Assembly (NCBI RefSeq): GCF_000247695.1
Contig: NW_004624854.1
Location: forward strand, 563,853 to 627,852
Source: Heterocephalus glaber
Lineage: Eukaryota > Chordata > Mammalia > Rodentia > Bathyergidae
Length of the DNA stretch: 64,000 bases
Direction: 5' to 3'
Position numbers and translations under genes: made by a program. Position 1 is the first letter of the stretch, and each line of letters starts with the position of its first letter. The notes beneath the pieces are model-generated. The model did not search any database and was not told the origin of the DNA. It saw only the letters and a program-made list of their open reading frames with translations. Of this stretch, positions 34,516 through 46,006 are shown piece after piece.

Positions 34516-34618
34516 AAGGAGCAAAAAGATCCAAAGTTCAAGTCTAAGTTTTATCCTCCAGTTCGAGTATAGCTGCCTGTCCAGCAGTATTCTAGTAGAA
34601 ATAAAATTTAGACCATAC

Positions 34619-34705
34619 TCGGGGCCATGGATTTAGCTCAGTGGTGCCACCGCCTGCCTCACAAGCACAGGGTCCTGAGCTTGATCCCCAGTACGTACCA
34701 AAAAA
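34619..34705 (+). repeat. ID-type SINE, young
   Basis: GGGGCCATGGATTTAGCTCAG... GAGCTTGATCCCCAGTACGTACC and A tail. The 16 bp duplication AAAATTTAGACCATAC is at 34603-34618 and 34706-34721. Confidence 0.96.
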
Positions 34706-34759
34706 AAAATTTAGACCATACAGATTATTTTAGCCACACTAAAGAGATAGAAAGAATTG

Positions 34760-35320
34760 GTGAAATTAATTTTAGTAGTATATTTTATTTATACTTTATA
34801 TTTTATTTATATTTATTATAAATTTATATTTTGTTTATAGTTTGTTTATATTTTATTTTTTATTTTTTTGTATATCCTTTTATTGGTACATTTTAGGTGT
34901 ATAATATAATGACATTGATCATTGGAAATTTGCACCTTTACATACTCTCTTGGTTCTTATTTTTCCCACTTCCCCTGCCCTCCCTTCAACCCCTGCCCTC
35001 CCTCCTTATTTACAAAGATTTTGTTTCCATTTTTTCATTTTCTCATATTAATTCCATTCCCTTCTTTCCTTTCCCCTACCCCTCCCACTTCCCCCTCCCC
35101 TTTGCCCCTTTTCTTTCTATTTCACATTATCTAATATACCTTTTAGTCCTTATTTTCACTTTCAGTTTCTCACACGAGAGAAACTATTCGGTATTTACAC
35201 ATGTGTGTCCTATTTATTTCACTTAAGAGTGTCACCTCAATGTGCATCTATTTAGCAATAAATGTCTCTAATTTCTTGTTTTTGATGGCTGTGTAGTACT
35301 CCATTTAAGAAAAAAGACAC
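34760..35320 (-). mobile_element. LINE-1 3' end, with AT-rich tail region
   Basis: The right part reads, inverted, GGAGTACTACACAGCCATC and AAGTGAAATAAATAGGACACAC, the L1 3' untranslated sequence. Left of it is a CT-rich block (34960-35110). A TTTATATTTTA low-complexity tract (34770-34860) probably derives from the poly(A) side. Confidence 0.75.
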
Positions 35321-35321
35321 T

Positions 35322-35481
35322 CCTACCTGAAAGCCTCCTCCACACTGGGAGCCTCGGCATGCCTACCTGAAAGCCTCCTCCTGGCTGGGACCTGTGGCAT
35401 GCTGACCTGGAAGTCTCCTCTGGGCTGGGAGCCATGGCAAACCGACCCAGAGGCCTCCTATGTGCTGGGAGCTGTGTCTGT
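35322..35481. repeat. Minisatellite, four units of 40 bp
   Basis: Units start at 35322, 35362, 35402 and 35442. Each has a layout like CCTACCTGAAAGCCTCCTC, then CTGGGAGCC and GGCATG. Units 1 and 2 are closest; unit 4 is the most diverged. It abuts the L1 3' end. Confidence 0.85.
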
Positions 35482-36046
35482 TTATATTTTAATTATAGCA
35501 ATATGCCCAGAACATTGTTTTTACCTATCATCAATATACATCTCACTAATGAGATAGTTTATCTTTTTGTATGAGGTCTTTAAAGTCAGGTGTCTGCTTT
35601 TAAACTTGGTTTGGACCAGCCCAGTTTCTGACACTCACAGGCCAGGTGTGGCCACCTGGGGATGTCACAGTGCTGGGCTGAGCTGTGCACACCCATCCTG
35701 AAAGAGGCCGTGGAGGAAAGCTAGAGAGGGACATGACTGGTCCTAAGCAGCACCATTGTACTTGATGTGTATGTAAGACTATACATGGACACTCCCTGTA
35801 TCGTGAAGACCAAGAGGGGACCTTCTCTCAGCACTCCTTACCTGGCAGTCATTGGTGTTTATCTTACGGACAGATGGGATGGGCCTGTGAGTCTGTAACC
35901 CTGCTTGAGATTAGAAAGCTAAGAGCAAATTAATGGCCAGATGATGGATGGCAGGGTTCTGGGTCTGAGCTTGGCTATTCTTGGTCTATTCTTACCTAGA
36001 AGCAGTTTTCAGCCTGTTGAATGTAATACTGCAACACTCCACACAT
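35482..36046. other. Non-coding stretch, nothing recognised
   Basis: Unique-looking sequence between the minisatellite and the next SINE cluster. Confidence 0.4.
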
Positions 36047-36345
36047 CTTTTTATTTTATTATTGGATTTGGGATTGAACCCCTAGGTGCATACTAGATAA
36101 GTGCTCTACCACTGAGTTTCATCTCCAGCCCTTCTGTTTGTTTGTTTGTGTTTTTTGGTACTGGGGTTCAAGCTCAGGTCCTTGCGCTTTTGAGGCAAGC
36201 AGTGGAACCAGCCCTTTTTATTTTTTTCTTTTGAGACACAGTCTTGCTAAATTGCTTAGGCTGAAGTCGAACTTGTGATCCTCGTGTCTCAGCCTCCCAA
36301 CTAGCTGGATTATAGGCGTGCACCACTGCACCTCGCCCTCCAGGT
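36047..36345 (-). repeat. B4-like composite SINE split by a nested ID SINE
   Basis: Inverted ID part at 36047-36133 (GGGATTGAACCCCTAGG... TCTACCACTGAGTTTCATCTCCAGCCC) and B1 part at 36220-36345 (GAGACACAGTCTTGC... GTCTCAGCCTCCCAACTAGCTGG). The SINE between them is described separately. Confidence 0.8.
36134..36207 (-). repeat. ID-type SINE nested in the B4-like SINE, 5'-truncated
   Basis: TTTTTTGGTACTGGGGTTCAAGCTCAGGTCC... GCAAGCAGTGGAA, cut before the usual CTGAGCTAAATCCC. CCAGCCCTT is duplicated at 36125-36133 and 36208-36216. Confidence 0.88.
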
Positions 36346-36680
36346 GTCTTTTAAGTAAAACCTCATGTTATTTAAATTTTCATTCATTATGACCCTCTAA
36401 ATGTTATGGGGAACAGAATTTAAAATCTTCTTGAAACACTGAAGGCTCTGAGTTGACTTTTGGTTCTTTTTAAATTAGTTTAACACATTTGGATATAGTT
36501 GGGGCAGTTATTTGATCTAACTTGGGATTATATATAGATATTATCTGGTGAATTATTATCTCAGCAGTTGAACATTTGCAGCATGGTCACTTGGGCATGT
36601 GTTAAAAATGATGCTTGGGGCCATTTCACAGGTGGGTTGTGATCAGGAGGTTTGGGTTGGAGTCAGGTTCTCCGCTGTCA
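36346..36680. other. Non-coding stretch
   Basis: Nothing recognised. Confidence 0.4.
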
Positions 36681-36768
36681 TTTTTTTTTTTTCCCAGTAC
36701 TGGGAATTGAACTCAGGACCTTGCACTTTCGAGGCAGGCACGGTGCCACTGAGCTACATCCCCGGCCC
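36681..36768 (-). repeat. ID-type SINE
   Basis: T run, CAGTACTGGGAATTGAACTCAGG, GTGCCACTGAGCTACATCCCCGGCC. Confidence 0.92.
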
Positions 36769-37259
36769 TCTGTTGCCGTATTCTTATTACTGCCTCTTCC
36801 TTTTCCGTCCTCCTCAATCTAATCTCCCAGAAAAAAAATTCTCTCCATACCCAGTCCCCTCACTCTTTTTCTTACCTTTTTTCCTCTGACTCTGGCTAAG
36901 CACCGTGGTTTGTAAGTCAGTTCCTCTTTTCCTTTTTGTCTCACCCATTATCTCAGTCAGTGCACTAAACAGTGGGACATTATGGAGGATTCTTTAACAT
37001 TGTGACCAGACTAACTCAAACTCACCAAAGCAAAAAGCAGTGTTGGAGGAGCCCAGGAGCAGGTCCTGTCTCAGGCAGCAGATCGAGACCATGGGAAGCT
37101 GGTCAGGCTGAGCACGGAGACCCTAATCTCTTCACCAGGCAAGGAGGGCAACACCTTCTTCTTAGAGGAGGAGAGGAGTGCTAGTATTTAAGATTCACAA
37201 TCTCTTCTCTGTCCCAGCCAACCAAGAACCTGCTGTGACAAAGGATGAGCTCTTTCTTA
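36769..37259. other. Non-coding stretch
   Basis: The first 120 bases are CT-rich. Nothing else recognised. Confidence 0.4.
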
Positions 37260-37740
37260 TGCTGGGATCGTTCTTTAAATATAAGCATGACTGATAAGGC
37301 AATGGATAAGTGCACAGTGTTTGGAGAAATTTTCCCTATTACATCCAGTTAAAGTTGGTTTGCATTTTAATGAGATTTTAATTTGTTTGAAACAATTATT
37401 TATTGAAGACAATGGCATTTTTCTAATTTTAATAGTGCAGCACTCTTAGCAAAAATAAATATTTAATTTTATGGATAAACTGAATAGATTTCGTTCTTTG
37501 AATGGATTTTAATCTATTAATTGAAATGCATCTTCTAGTGTATTAAATTTGGGAGCAGTAATCTAATTTCTTTAGATTTAATGAGTTAAAATAACTCGAG
37601 TCATTAAAACAAATGGTCTGTTTCAGCCTCTTGAGAAGGGAATTGGCAGTTTCACTTGCACTCCTACAGCTCTATCCGAAATGTAACCCTGTTAGAGTAG
37701 TTGTACATTGTTTGTAACGATTATCTGTCTGCAGTAATCA
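37260..37740. promoter_or_regulatory. Candidate conserved intronic enhancer
   Basis: AT-rich, repeat-free and not low complexity. It is dense in transcription-factor-like words: GTTTGCATTTTAATGAG (POU/octamer-like), AAACAATTATTTATTG (SOX-like beside homeodomain), CTATTAATTGAAATG, TCTAATTTTAAT and TTTAATGAGTTAAAATAACTCGAGTC. Such composition is typical of deeply conserved enhancers in introns of neural genes. Inference only; no alignment was made. Confidence 0.4.
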
Positions 37741-39325
37741 GTCCATCAAACTTCAAGGCTTGCTTTCACCCATGAGTTCTTCTTTGCTCTGCATTGAATG
37801 AACAATGTCTCCATGACTGCAGTAGACTTTTGACAAAGTAAGTGGGAAGAGAAGAGTTGGGGAAGACCCTGGTGCTTTGTGCACGTGCATCCTGCGTACA
37901 GGTCTGAGGTCAGCTGGAGAGGATTAGTTGTGTGCCTCAGTGCCGGGGTAGGAGGAAGCTTCAACTAGTCAGAACTTCCAGGTGTGGCTGTGCCGATTTC
38001 TCATTGCCCATAACTGTAGGCTAAGAGGTTGTTGCACACGAGTGAGCACAGCTGGCCAGGAGGCCGGGAAGAGGGGCTGAAGGCAATGCAAACTCAGCAT
38101 CAATAACAAATTAGAGGGGCGGAGCTGGAAAAGGAAGGTGATTCATTGGTAGGAGGGAAAAGCAGGAAGTTTCCCTGTGAGGAGGGCAGGGGTCCAGATA
38201 GATGCCCGGGCCGGGCCGTAGTCCCTGGATCCTTGTACTAGGACTAGTGACCCCGCCCTCTCTGTGGGTCCCCGGAACTGTCCCCATCTGATTGGCTCTC
38301 TGGCTGTCCTCGACCCTAAGTGGGGTGCCTTTGCCTACATTCCATTTTGGCCCTTTGACTCCTTCCTGCCCTTTTGTGATGTATACGTTGGGGATGCTTA
38401 TGGACAGGCAGCTTAGACTTAGTGATTAAGTAAAAGAATGCGTGTGTATCTAGTGCACTAACATAGTGACCCTAGAGTGAGAGAAAAATATACATAAAAG
38501 TATAGGTGTGTGTATTTTAATATATTAAATGCAAATTTTCTTTCAGGTGGGCCCCCTTGTCTCCGTCGTGTTTTACTGCAGGTGGGTGAGGGGCGATCAT
38601 CCCGGCCTTTCTTGCATCTGGCTTCCTCCCTGCTTTCTCTGTCAGCGTCAGCTCTTCCTCTGCTAAATTCTCCTGTTAATTGCATTACCTGGAACCTTTC
38701 TAGGTCTGGTTTTTCTCTCTCTACCTTTGTCCTTCTAATCACTTGAGTCTAGCTGCAGACACAAAAGCTGCTTTTATTAAGATTCTCTATTAGTTTCTTT
38801 AACAAAGCCTAATGAGGCCTGGGTTCTATTCTTTCCCTGCCTCCTGACCCCCCTTTCCCTCCCAGGTCATCCCTGCCCATGTGCCTTGGAGCCTTCCCAG
38901 CACTGACACGGAGGAGGACCATCCCTTCTTAGTCTACTGCAGGACTTATTCCTAAAGTCTTTAAAACTCTGCGATGTCCTAAACTTAAGGGCAGGGGCTG
39001 GAAGGTGGTAGGGAGGAGATAGGGAAGGCAATCAGTTAACACCTGTGGGTTTCCAACAGAAAGACAGTTGAGATCTCTTAGTGTGTCCGAGCCTTGGCTT
39101 AGTCCCATCCTGGCCACACAGGGCCCCTGTGCCCTTTATATATAAACTTTCTGCACAGCCAAGCCCAGCCAGCCGTGAAGTGATGCTACTTTTCAGTGAC
39201 TTCCTTCTTGTGCCAAAGTTTTTTCTGCCTCACATCCCCTCCCCCAGCTGTGGCCAATGTAAGTTCTGTGTAAACAACTTATCTCTTCCTCTGCCCAGTT
39301 TTCATGATTAAAAAAATGCTCTTAG
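37741..39325. other. Non-coding stretch with a GC-rich patch
   Basis: A CCCGGGCCGGGCCG patch lies at 38200-38220. A short CAG-bounded segment at 38546-38580 looks splice-like but is too weak to call. No repeat recognised. Confidence 0.4.
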
Positions 39326-39409
39326 GGGCCGGGGATTTAGCTCAGTGGTTTCGCCGCCTGCCTCGCAAGCACAAGGACCCGAGTTTGATCCTCGGTACCA
39401 AAAAAAAAA
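39326..39409 (+). repeat. ID-type SINE, young
   Basis: GGCCGGGGATTTAGCTCAG... GTTTGATCCTCGGTACC and A tail, with AAAAAATGCTCTTAG at 39311-39325 and again at 39410-39424. Among the best-preserved copies in the window. Confidence 0.97.
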
Positions 39410-39990
39410 AAAAAATGCTCTTAGCTCTGGTTCAGTGATGTTTTCCAACTGCTTCCCAGCCCTGATGTTGGTAGCTGTAGGAACGGGTCCCCAGTCATGG
39501 CCCTTTCACCGGGTAGCATCTATAATGTCTCAATAAAACCTTCTTTCAGAGAAACCTTGGTCTCAAGAGTTTTGGTTTAACAGAGCACTCACCTGCTTGG
39601 TTTATTCCTTTAACTCAAGGAGCCATTGTTCCTTTCAGAAATGGCCAGGGCAAGGGAAGGCAAAAAGGATGTGATTTTTGTTGAGTTCCCTGGAAGGGCC
39701 CCATTGGCAGAAGCTCCTTTGGCCGCCTGTATTTTCCATGGATGTGTTATCAGCCCACTGAGCCTGCCTGAAAGGAGGGAGATAATACTTCTCCATCGCA
39801 TTCTGGGCTTATGAAGTTAACTTAGATCTGTGACTCATGACAGAGTAAGTGAATAGGTAACTGTCTGCAAAGGCATCTGCTGCAGGAGCGGCCGGATGCC
39901 TGGCTTCTGTATTTAAAGTATTGACTTCAAAAACTGTAAATAGCTGACTATGTCTTTCTCTCAAACTTTGTGGGTAAACCTGGGTACCAC
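39410..39990. other. Non-coding stretch
   Basis: AATGTCTCAATAAAACC at 39524-39540 resembles the tail of an LTR. Nothing firmly recognised. Confidence 0.35.
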
Positions 39991-39991
39991 A

Positions 39992-40110
39992 GTGCTATGG
40001 TTCGAGTATTTCCCCCAAAAGTTCACAGTTGGAAACCTAACCTCCACATTCCTATGTTGAGGGCATCTGGGAGATGATTCCTGAGACCATGAGGCGGGGC
40101 CTGAGCAGAC
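39992..40110 (+). mobile_element. MaLR/MLT1-like LTR fragment (5' part)
   Basis: TGCTATGGTTCGAGTATTTCCCCCAAAAGTTC followed by GGAAACCTAACC, TGTTGAGGGCATCTGGGAGATGATTC and GCGGGGCCTGAGC fits the 5' part of MLT1-like LTRs. It fades afterwards. Confidence 0.6.
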
Positions 40111-40929
40111 AGGGCACCCGGGAAGCAAACTTGGGAGAGCTGAGCATTGGCCTCAGCTTGGTCCCCGCTGCTCAGTGTCCTTCTCTGAGCGTTAGATCCC
40201 AGACCCAGAGCCCCTGTGGAGACGCATGGAGTCGCTGGGAGCCAAGGGCAGGTTGCAGACAGGGGCCAGCGGCCCTCTGAAAGAGATCCATCCCATCTGT
40301 ATGGGGAAGCCAGATTTCTTGTTAATGGGCCTAAGGAGGGTTTGTTCTTGATGAATACAACTTCAAGTGATGAGAATTGGGTCATTTTATCTTACAACAA
40401 AATTGAGAAATAGTCATAAATGTGACACAATCATTAGAAAGAACAAAGAGTAAGAGAAGTATTAACATTTTTAGAGGGTTGGACAAGTTAATCTTGTCCA
40501 AGAAAACTGTATGATAGCCCAGTGTGATGTGTGACTGTCTCACCATGATCATGAAGAAAGTCATTTTGCAAAGGCTGCTCTAGAGCTGTTGAATTTCTCA
40601 CGCATTCTCTTTAATTCTGTGACCTTCAAGTACTTTTTCAGTGTTTTTCTCCTTCAGTTGTCACTTGTCGTAACCTTAACAGGTTTTATTACATGGTTTT
40701 GCCTGATTCAAGTAGTTCTTCAAAAGCTGCCTTCATGAATCCTGTCTTTCAGCAGCTTGTTTCTCTTAGCAGTCATGTCACTGCTGGGGCATCTGACGTT
40801 CAGGGAGTCACTGTGGGACAGACAGCTGGGCCCGGGTGGATTAATTTAAAATCCTTCAGTCCATTATTTTGTGATATTTACTGCTTTCATTTTCAGTGTA
40901 GCTGGGCAATGAATACAGTACTTAGATAA
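40111..40929. other. Non-coding stretch
   Basis: May include the decayed remainder of the LTR up to about 40380. Otherwise nothing recognised. Confidence 0.35.
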
Positions 40930-41015
40930 AACTTTGGGTCACGTGTAGGAAAACAGATGGACCTTGAGACCATAATGTTAAGTGAAATAAATCAAACACA
41001 CGAGCTTAAATATCG
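40930..41015 (+). mobile_element. Short LINE-1 3' fragment
   Basis: AACAGATGGACCTTGAGACC ATAATGTTAAGTGAAATAAATCAAAC matches the L1 3' motif (ATGGATGGAACTGGAG... ATGTTAAGTGAAATAAGCC). Confidence 0.7.
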
Positions 41016-41742
41016 CAGTCCTGGTGGCTTTCCTGTGCCTCCTTCCCAGTGTGATTTGTCCCTTATTGTCCATCCTGCCTCTGCTACTTTTGGTTTTGCT
41101 TTAATGTACCTTTTGTTTGCTTCTGTCCTGAGGTGGAGGTCAGTTGTGATCTCAGACTTTGGAAATGTGTCTCTGCGTGTTGCAGTTGTGCTCTCAGCTG
41201 CTGGGTCTCCAGCAGAGTCACTTCTGTTATAAATTTTACTGCAGTGTCGAGTCCCTGTGAGGCTGAAAAAACTCGATCGCTTAACTGAATGGGACAGCTC
41301 CAGTTGCTCTGCTGAGAAACCAGAAAGGTACAGTTGCCTGGGTAGAGGCGACATCTATCTGTCACTGCTACTTCTTGATGAAGCATACATTCCAGCAGGG
41401 AGGTACGCAATATCACCCTGGTACTGTCCATGAGGCTAAGTGTGGCGGAGGAAAGGCAGAGCAGAGGAAGGTGCAGGCAGCATTGGAGCAGCTGAGAAGT
41501 TTCTTAGGGTCATCAAAGAAGGCTCCAGAGGCCTCACTTGATAAAACTTCGAAGTGGGCAACAGAGTGGACCCTGTGGATATTGAATAAAGAGCACAGGT
41601 GGTGCAAGTGCAAAGGCCCTGAGGTCAGAAGTGGCTGGAGAGGACCAGGAGCTGGGCCAGAGCTGCACGAGCATGGGTGGTGGATGACAAGGGCAGAGCA
41701 GACTGGACGGGAACCGTGTGGCTGTGTGGACATCCAGGGACT
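41016..41742. other. Non-coding stretch, possible L2-like relic at 41430-41740
   Basis: GTGCAAGTGCAAAGGCCCTGAGGTCAGAAGTGGCTGGAG is a word set seen in old L2-type or related mammalian repeats. The open frames over it are chance. Confidence 0.4.
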
Positions 41743-42235
41743 TGTGGGAGAGAGTAAGTCCTAGTCTCCTTCGAGCCACGGCAGCACACGGCAAATTACA
41801 GGAAAGGTAGACAAATGAGACTGCGAAGAAGCTGAGCTTTGGGTCTGATCAGTGCTGCTCTGGGTGGCAAAGACAAAAGCCCCCTAGCTTGCAGCACTTT
41901 TTATTCAGTACGTGGGGAAACAGATGTAACAAGTGAAAATGCAGAGTTCAGTACTTTACATTGGGATAAACAAGGTGTAAAAAGACTGGGGGAGGGGCAG
42001 TGGAAATCTAAGGACAATGAGGAACTATGCAGATGAAGATTTGGTTCCTCCCTAGCGTCTCCTGCAGGTGTGGTCTTTTCCTGGAGATTACAGCATCTGG
42101 GGATCACTGAGGTCTCAGTTGTGACCAGAGGCCAAAATGCAATTATGTCTGGAATGTCGTGGCTGGTCTGTAGGCAGGAGAACTAGGCTTACTCAAAAGA
42201 TTTTTCCCTAGAATTACGTAGCATTGCTCCCAACA
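41743..42235 (-). mobile_element. ERVK (IAP-like) LTR, solo
   Basis: The minus strand begins TGTTGGGAGCAATGC at 42235 and ends near 41743. It shares GATCAGTGCTGCTC, TCAGTTGTGACCAGAGGC and GGTCTGTAGGCAGG with the LTR at 19851. No internal retroviral genes are present. Confidence 0.7.
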
Positions 42236-42616
42236 GTCTGGCTTCTCTTGGACTGGGTCCTGCTGCTGTCTTGAGGCCACACTGCAGGGAATGAGGTTCA
42301 GAAACTGCCAGGGAGCCCCGTATTCAGAGGAGGGCTGACGGGGCTTGGACCACCTCGGGCAGTGGGAGCTAATTTCCATGACTTTCCTTCCCATTGGATC
42401 AGGCTCTGGCAGCAGTGCGTGGCCTCGTCCAGGCCCCTGTGTTGGTCCCAGTCCAGCCCTGGCTTCCTCAGAGGCCGGTCTCAGCTGCTTCAGCCCCAGG
42501 AGCTTCACGGTCTCGCACAGCACGGGAGCCAAGGCTTTCCGGTTTCTGTCATCCTGTGTTCCAGCAGGGCCTTGTCCGTGCAGCACAGAGTAGGCACTTG
42601 ACTCAAAAAGACCTTT
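42236..42616. other. GC-rich non-coding stretch
   Basis: Several overlapping open frames on both strands, none recognised. Confidence 0.4.
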
Positions 42617-42702
42617 CAGGCCCGGGGATTTAGCTCCGTGGTTCCGGCACCTGCCGCGCAAGCACAAGGTCCCGAGTTCGATCCCCAGTAGCCCCCACCC
42701 CC
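42617..42702 (+). repeat. ID-type SINE with a C-rich instead of A-rich tail
   Basis: CAGGCCCGGGGATTTAGCTCCGTGG... GAGTTCGATCCCCAGTAG, then CCCCCACCCCC. AAAGACCTTT is duplicated at 42607-42616 and 42703-42712. Confidence 0.94.
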
Positions 42703-45700
42703 AAAGACCTTTTAAATGGCCAGTGTGGCCAAATGCAAAAGAAAAGCCGAGATCTCTTGCTGGTTTGGTCTCTGCAGTATCATTTCCTCAGTGGGAAGTC
42801 AGCCCGTCCATCCTGCACGGCCTCGGAGGACGAGATATGGTGGAGAGACAGACCTGGTCCTCCACAGCTGGGGGCTGGTCAGAGAGGCTGGAAGCCTCGC
42901 GGCCCAGTGCAGTAGAGGCCACAGGAGTGAAACGGGAAGCCTGTGGGCGCAGAAGCAGGGGTGGTGTCTCTGGTGAGTGTCCTTTGTCACAGGGGCTCCT
43001 GGGTCTTGGGGGTGGAGTGGCGGGAAAACGCGGAGCAGGTAGGCTCAGGCGACAGAGAAGGGCAGCTTGCTGGGAGAGGGCTTGCAGGGAGCTGCCGGCT
43101 TCTTGGAGGAATTGTGAGTGGACCTGCTGAAAATCCACTTCCTGCTCTCCACCCTGGCCCCAGAGCTGCCACTCAGGCCTGTGCCACCCTCCCGGCACAC
43201 CCGGACTCCTCCGCACCTGCTACCTTTGGGTCTCAGCTTAACCAAGGGCCACTTCCTGTGTGGAGTCTGCCCTGGTGACCTCACCTGAGCCCGTCCACGT
43301 CCACCTCTGCTCCTTAGCTGTGGTGTTGAGGTGTCTGGAGGGCTGTCATGGAAATGTGCTCTCAGGACAAGTGCAGGGTGGTCTGTGGAGATGGAAGCAC
43401 CAGAGAGGCCTGGTAAGGGCTGATGCTTTATGCATGAAGTGAGGCAGACTTGGCTTGGTGCTCCTGTGGCCATGGGAGTGGAAAGAGAGGAGAAAGAAGA
43501 ATTAAGTTTCTAAATGTGTTCTGTGGGGTGCAGAGCAGAAGGCAGAATTACACATATGTATAGCGGGGATCTTTTGTGTTTAATGGAATAAACAAGTATA
43601 TTTAAATACAGTTGTTCTTGTCTAGCAGCTTTTGACAGTCATTAACCAGGAGCTCACGTTTTTCGGTTTGCGTTTCAAGGATGATTTTCCTCTGTAATGT
43701 GCTCCCGTCACTACAAGTAGTGCAAAATCCTTCCATATCTGAATTGTGTTTACCAACAGTTGGTATTTGGGATGTAACCTATGCAAAGAAAAAAGACATC
43801 TTTCCCCCAAGGATGTACAAAGAATAAACACTTATCTGTAGTAGCTTTCAAGAAGGATGAGTCAAAATTGAATTGATTCCACTTTTCCCATACAAACATC
43901 AATCCTTGTTAATGAATAACCAGTCCCCAGAAGTAGTTGATATGAGAGCAGAGAGCTCCCTACCCCTCTTCTCTTTCTCCTTTTCTTTCTCTTTTTTGTG
44001 TACTTGGATTCACTATGAAATTTCATGTGTGTTTATGGAAAACAGGTTAAAAAATTTAAAAGCAGTGAAAATATATGAAATTTTGTTTTCTGTTTCCCCA
44101 ATCTGGCATGACATTTAAAGATGATTCTTAAAGTTTTGCTCTTCTGTATTTAATGCTGTATTAAAAGTACAGATCAAGGATAATGATGCAGATGTATCGT
44201 TTACCAAGTGGCATCTCAGAAATGTATCCCACAGTGATGCATCGACAGTGTGACTGGGTGTGGTGTCCTTGGACCCAGAGATAGTAGAAATTAAGAGCTA
44301 GATTGGGAAGTGTGAGAAAGCAGGCCACGCTTTAGTTAGGAAGTAAAACTGAGGGAGAGACTTGGGCCTGGGAAGCGGAGCTGGTGGGGGACGGACGCCG
44401 AGGGCCGAGCTGGCTTGGACAGGCTCACCCCCCTTCTCAGTTCCGGTTCTCCACGGTGGCTCCAGAGGAATCTTATGGCTTGAGGGACAGTCCGGTTTCC
44501 ATGAAATGCTCCTCTGCTCATGGGTGTGGGATTTGGGGAGCGGGAGAGTGCGCTGGAGGCTGTGCCCCGCTCTGTGGAGACCTTGCTGGAATCCAAAGTG
44601 ACTGCCAGTCTAAGGCAAGGACTAGAGGCTCCTGGATGCCACTCGAGGGGGTCTGGAACAGGATGGAGAAGGGTGGTGGGTGAGTGTAGCTGCGACTGAG
44701 AATACCTTTGCTTCCCAGATCCCGGTGCCCTCAGTCTTGAAGGGGGACAGGATAGGTTAGGTAATTCAGAGCTAAGAAACCTTGACTTCCTAGTTTGTAG
44801 ACAGACACACCCTGAATGATGTGCATGCCTGTGTTGGAGCGGAGCAGGGATCTCCCAGCGTTTTAAGATAACAAAGCAGACGGATACGAATGAAGGCAGA
44901 GATGTCAAGCTTTAACCTGCTATAGTTACCCCCAAGTGGAGAGTTACTGTGTGTGTGTGTGTATGTGTTTGTTTATTTTTAGCAAAAATAGCTTTCTGAT
45001 TGCCTCAGAAGAAAACACAAATCAAGCTTTTAGTGACAGATTAAGAGACCGGGAGTCTGTCCTTTGTCCTCCGGGGTGGTCCGGAGGGTTTTATTCTCCT
45101 GTCGAGTGAGTATTCTCGGTGCGCTGTGGTGAGGCTTCCCGGCCTGGTGCTGCACCTGGCTTTGAGGTTGAGGGGATTGGTGGGAGCGAGAGGGGTCGGG
45201 AAGAACACAGCCCAAACTGTCAAAGGCCTTTCACCCCATGGCGTCTGTCTTGAGAGATGTCCCTTTGTTTTCTCCATACTTGCTGGCCTATGTTCTCCTC
45301 TCATTACATATTGAAGAGCGTGTGGTTTGGGAGTTGGTATTTTGCTAGTGTTTTTACTTTTTTCCTTCATCTTTGTCCAGTATTCATTTTCCAGTCATCT
45401 CATGAGGCTCACTTCCTTCCTCTTTGCTAACTGACTGCCTTTTGAGGAGCCACTTCTCCCCAGCAGCCTTCAGGCTTGGTCATTGCCCATCTGGACGCCC
45501 GCTGCTCTGCTCCGCAGGCCTGAGGGGTTCTCTCTCCCAGGAGTCAGTCCCAGCACCGCGATGGAAGGGGTAAATGTGGAGGGTTGATGCTGGGTCTACT
45601 GCAACCCCAGAGCGTCTTTGGCTCATTCTTTTTCCTGTTCGGTTTTATGAGCTACCCAGTATCTTTCTAGTAAATCCTTTTTCTTTAGTTTATTGGAGGA

Positions 45701-46006
45701 GGTTCTTGTTCCTTGCACCTGACTAATGAGCACCCCAGAGATAGCTACTTATTGGGATAAATGGTAGGAACCACCTTTCATGTCAAAGGTAAATTTTTAG
45801 TAATTTTTTTTCTGGTCATATTCATATTTGTTGGAAAATTCAAAAGTAGACTATCAAAAGGTAAAGAAAATTATTTGTAATCTCACTAAAACTACAGAAA
45901 AAGGTGTCCCTCTTTCCTCTATATATGTTAGCACAATTTAAGTACATTGTATATATGGCAGTATTTGATTATACTTACATTATAGTGGGGCGAGCAGGTT
46001 CCTGTG
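42703..46006. other. Long non-coding stretch without recognised repeats
   Basis: GC-rich at 42750-43470 and 44340-44900, where overlapping open frames on both strands (for example 44336-44908 minus, 190 residues) show no domain and no splice pairing. A short GT run lies at 44950-44970. Much of the segment looks single-copy. Confidence 0.4.

Noticed and set aside
42143..42667. A 174-residue open frame on the minus strand
   Set aside because: It crosses the ERVK LTR end and an ID SINE, overlaps several other frames, and shows no domain.
44336..44908. A 190-residue open frame on the minus strand
   Set aside because: GC-rich sequence with open frames on both strands, no splice sites, no recognised motif.
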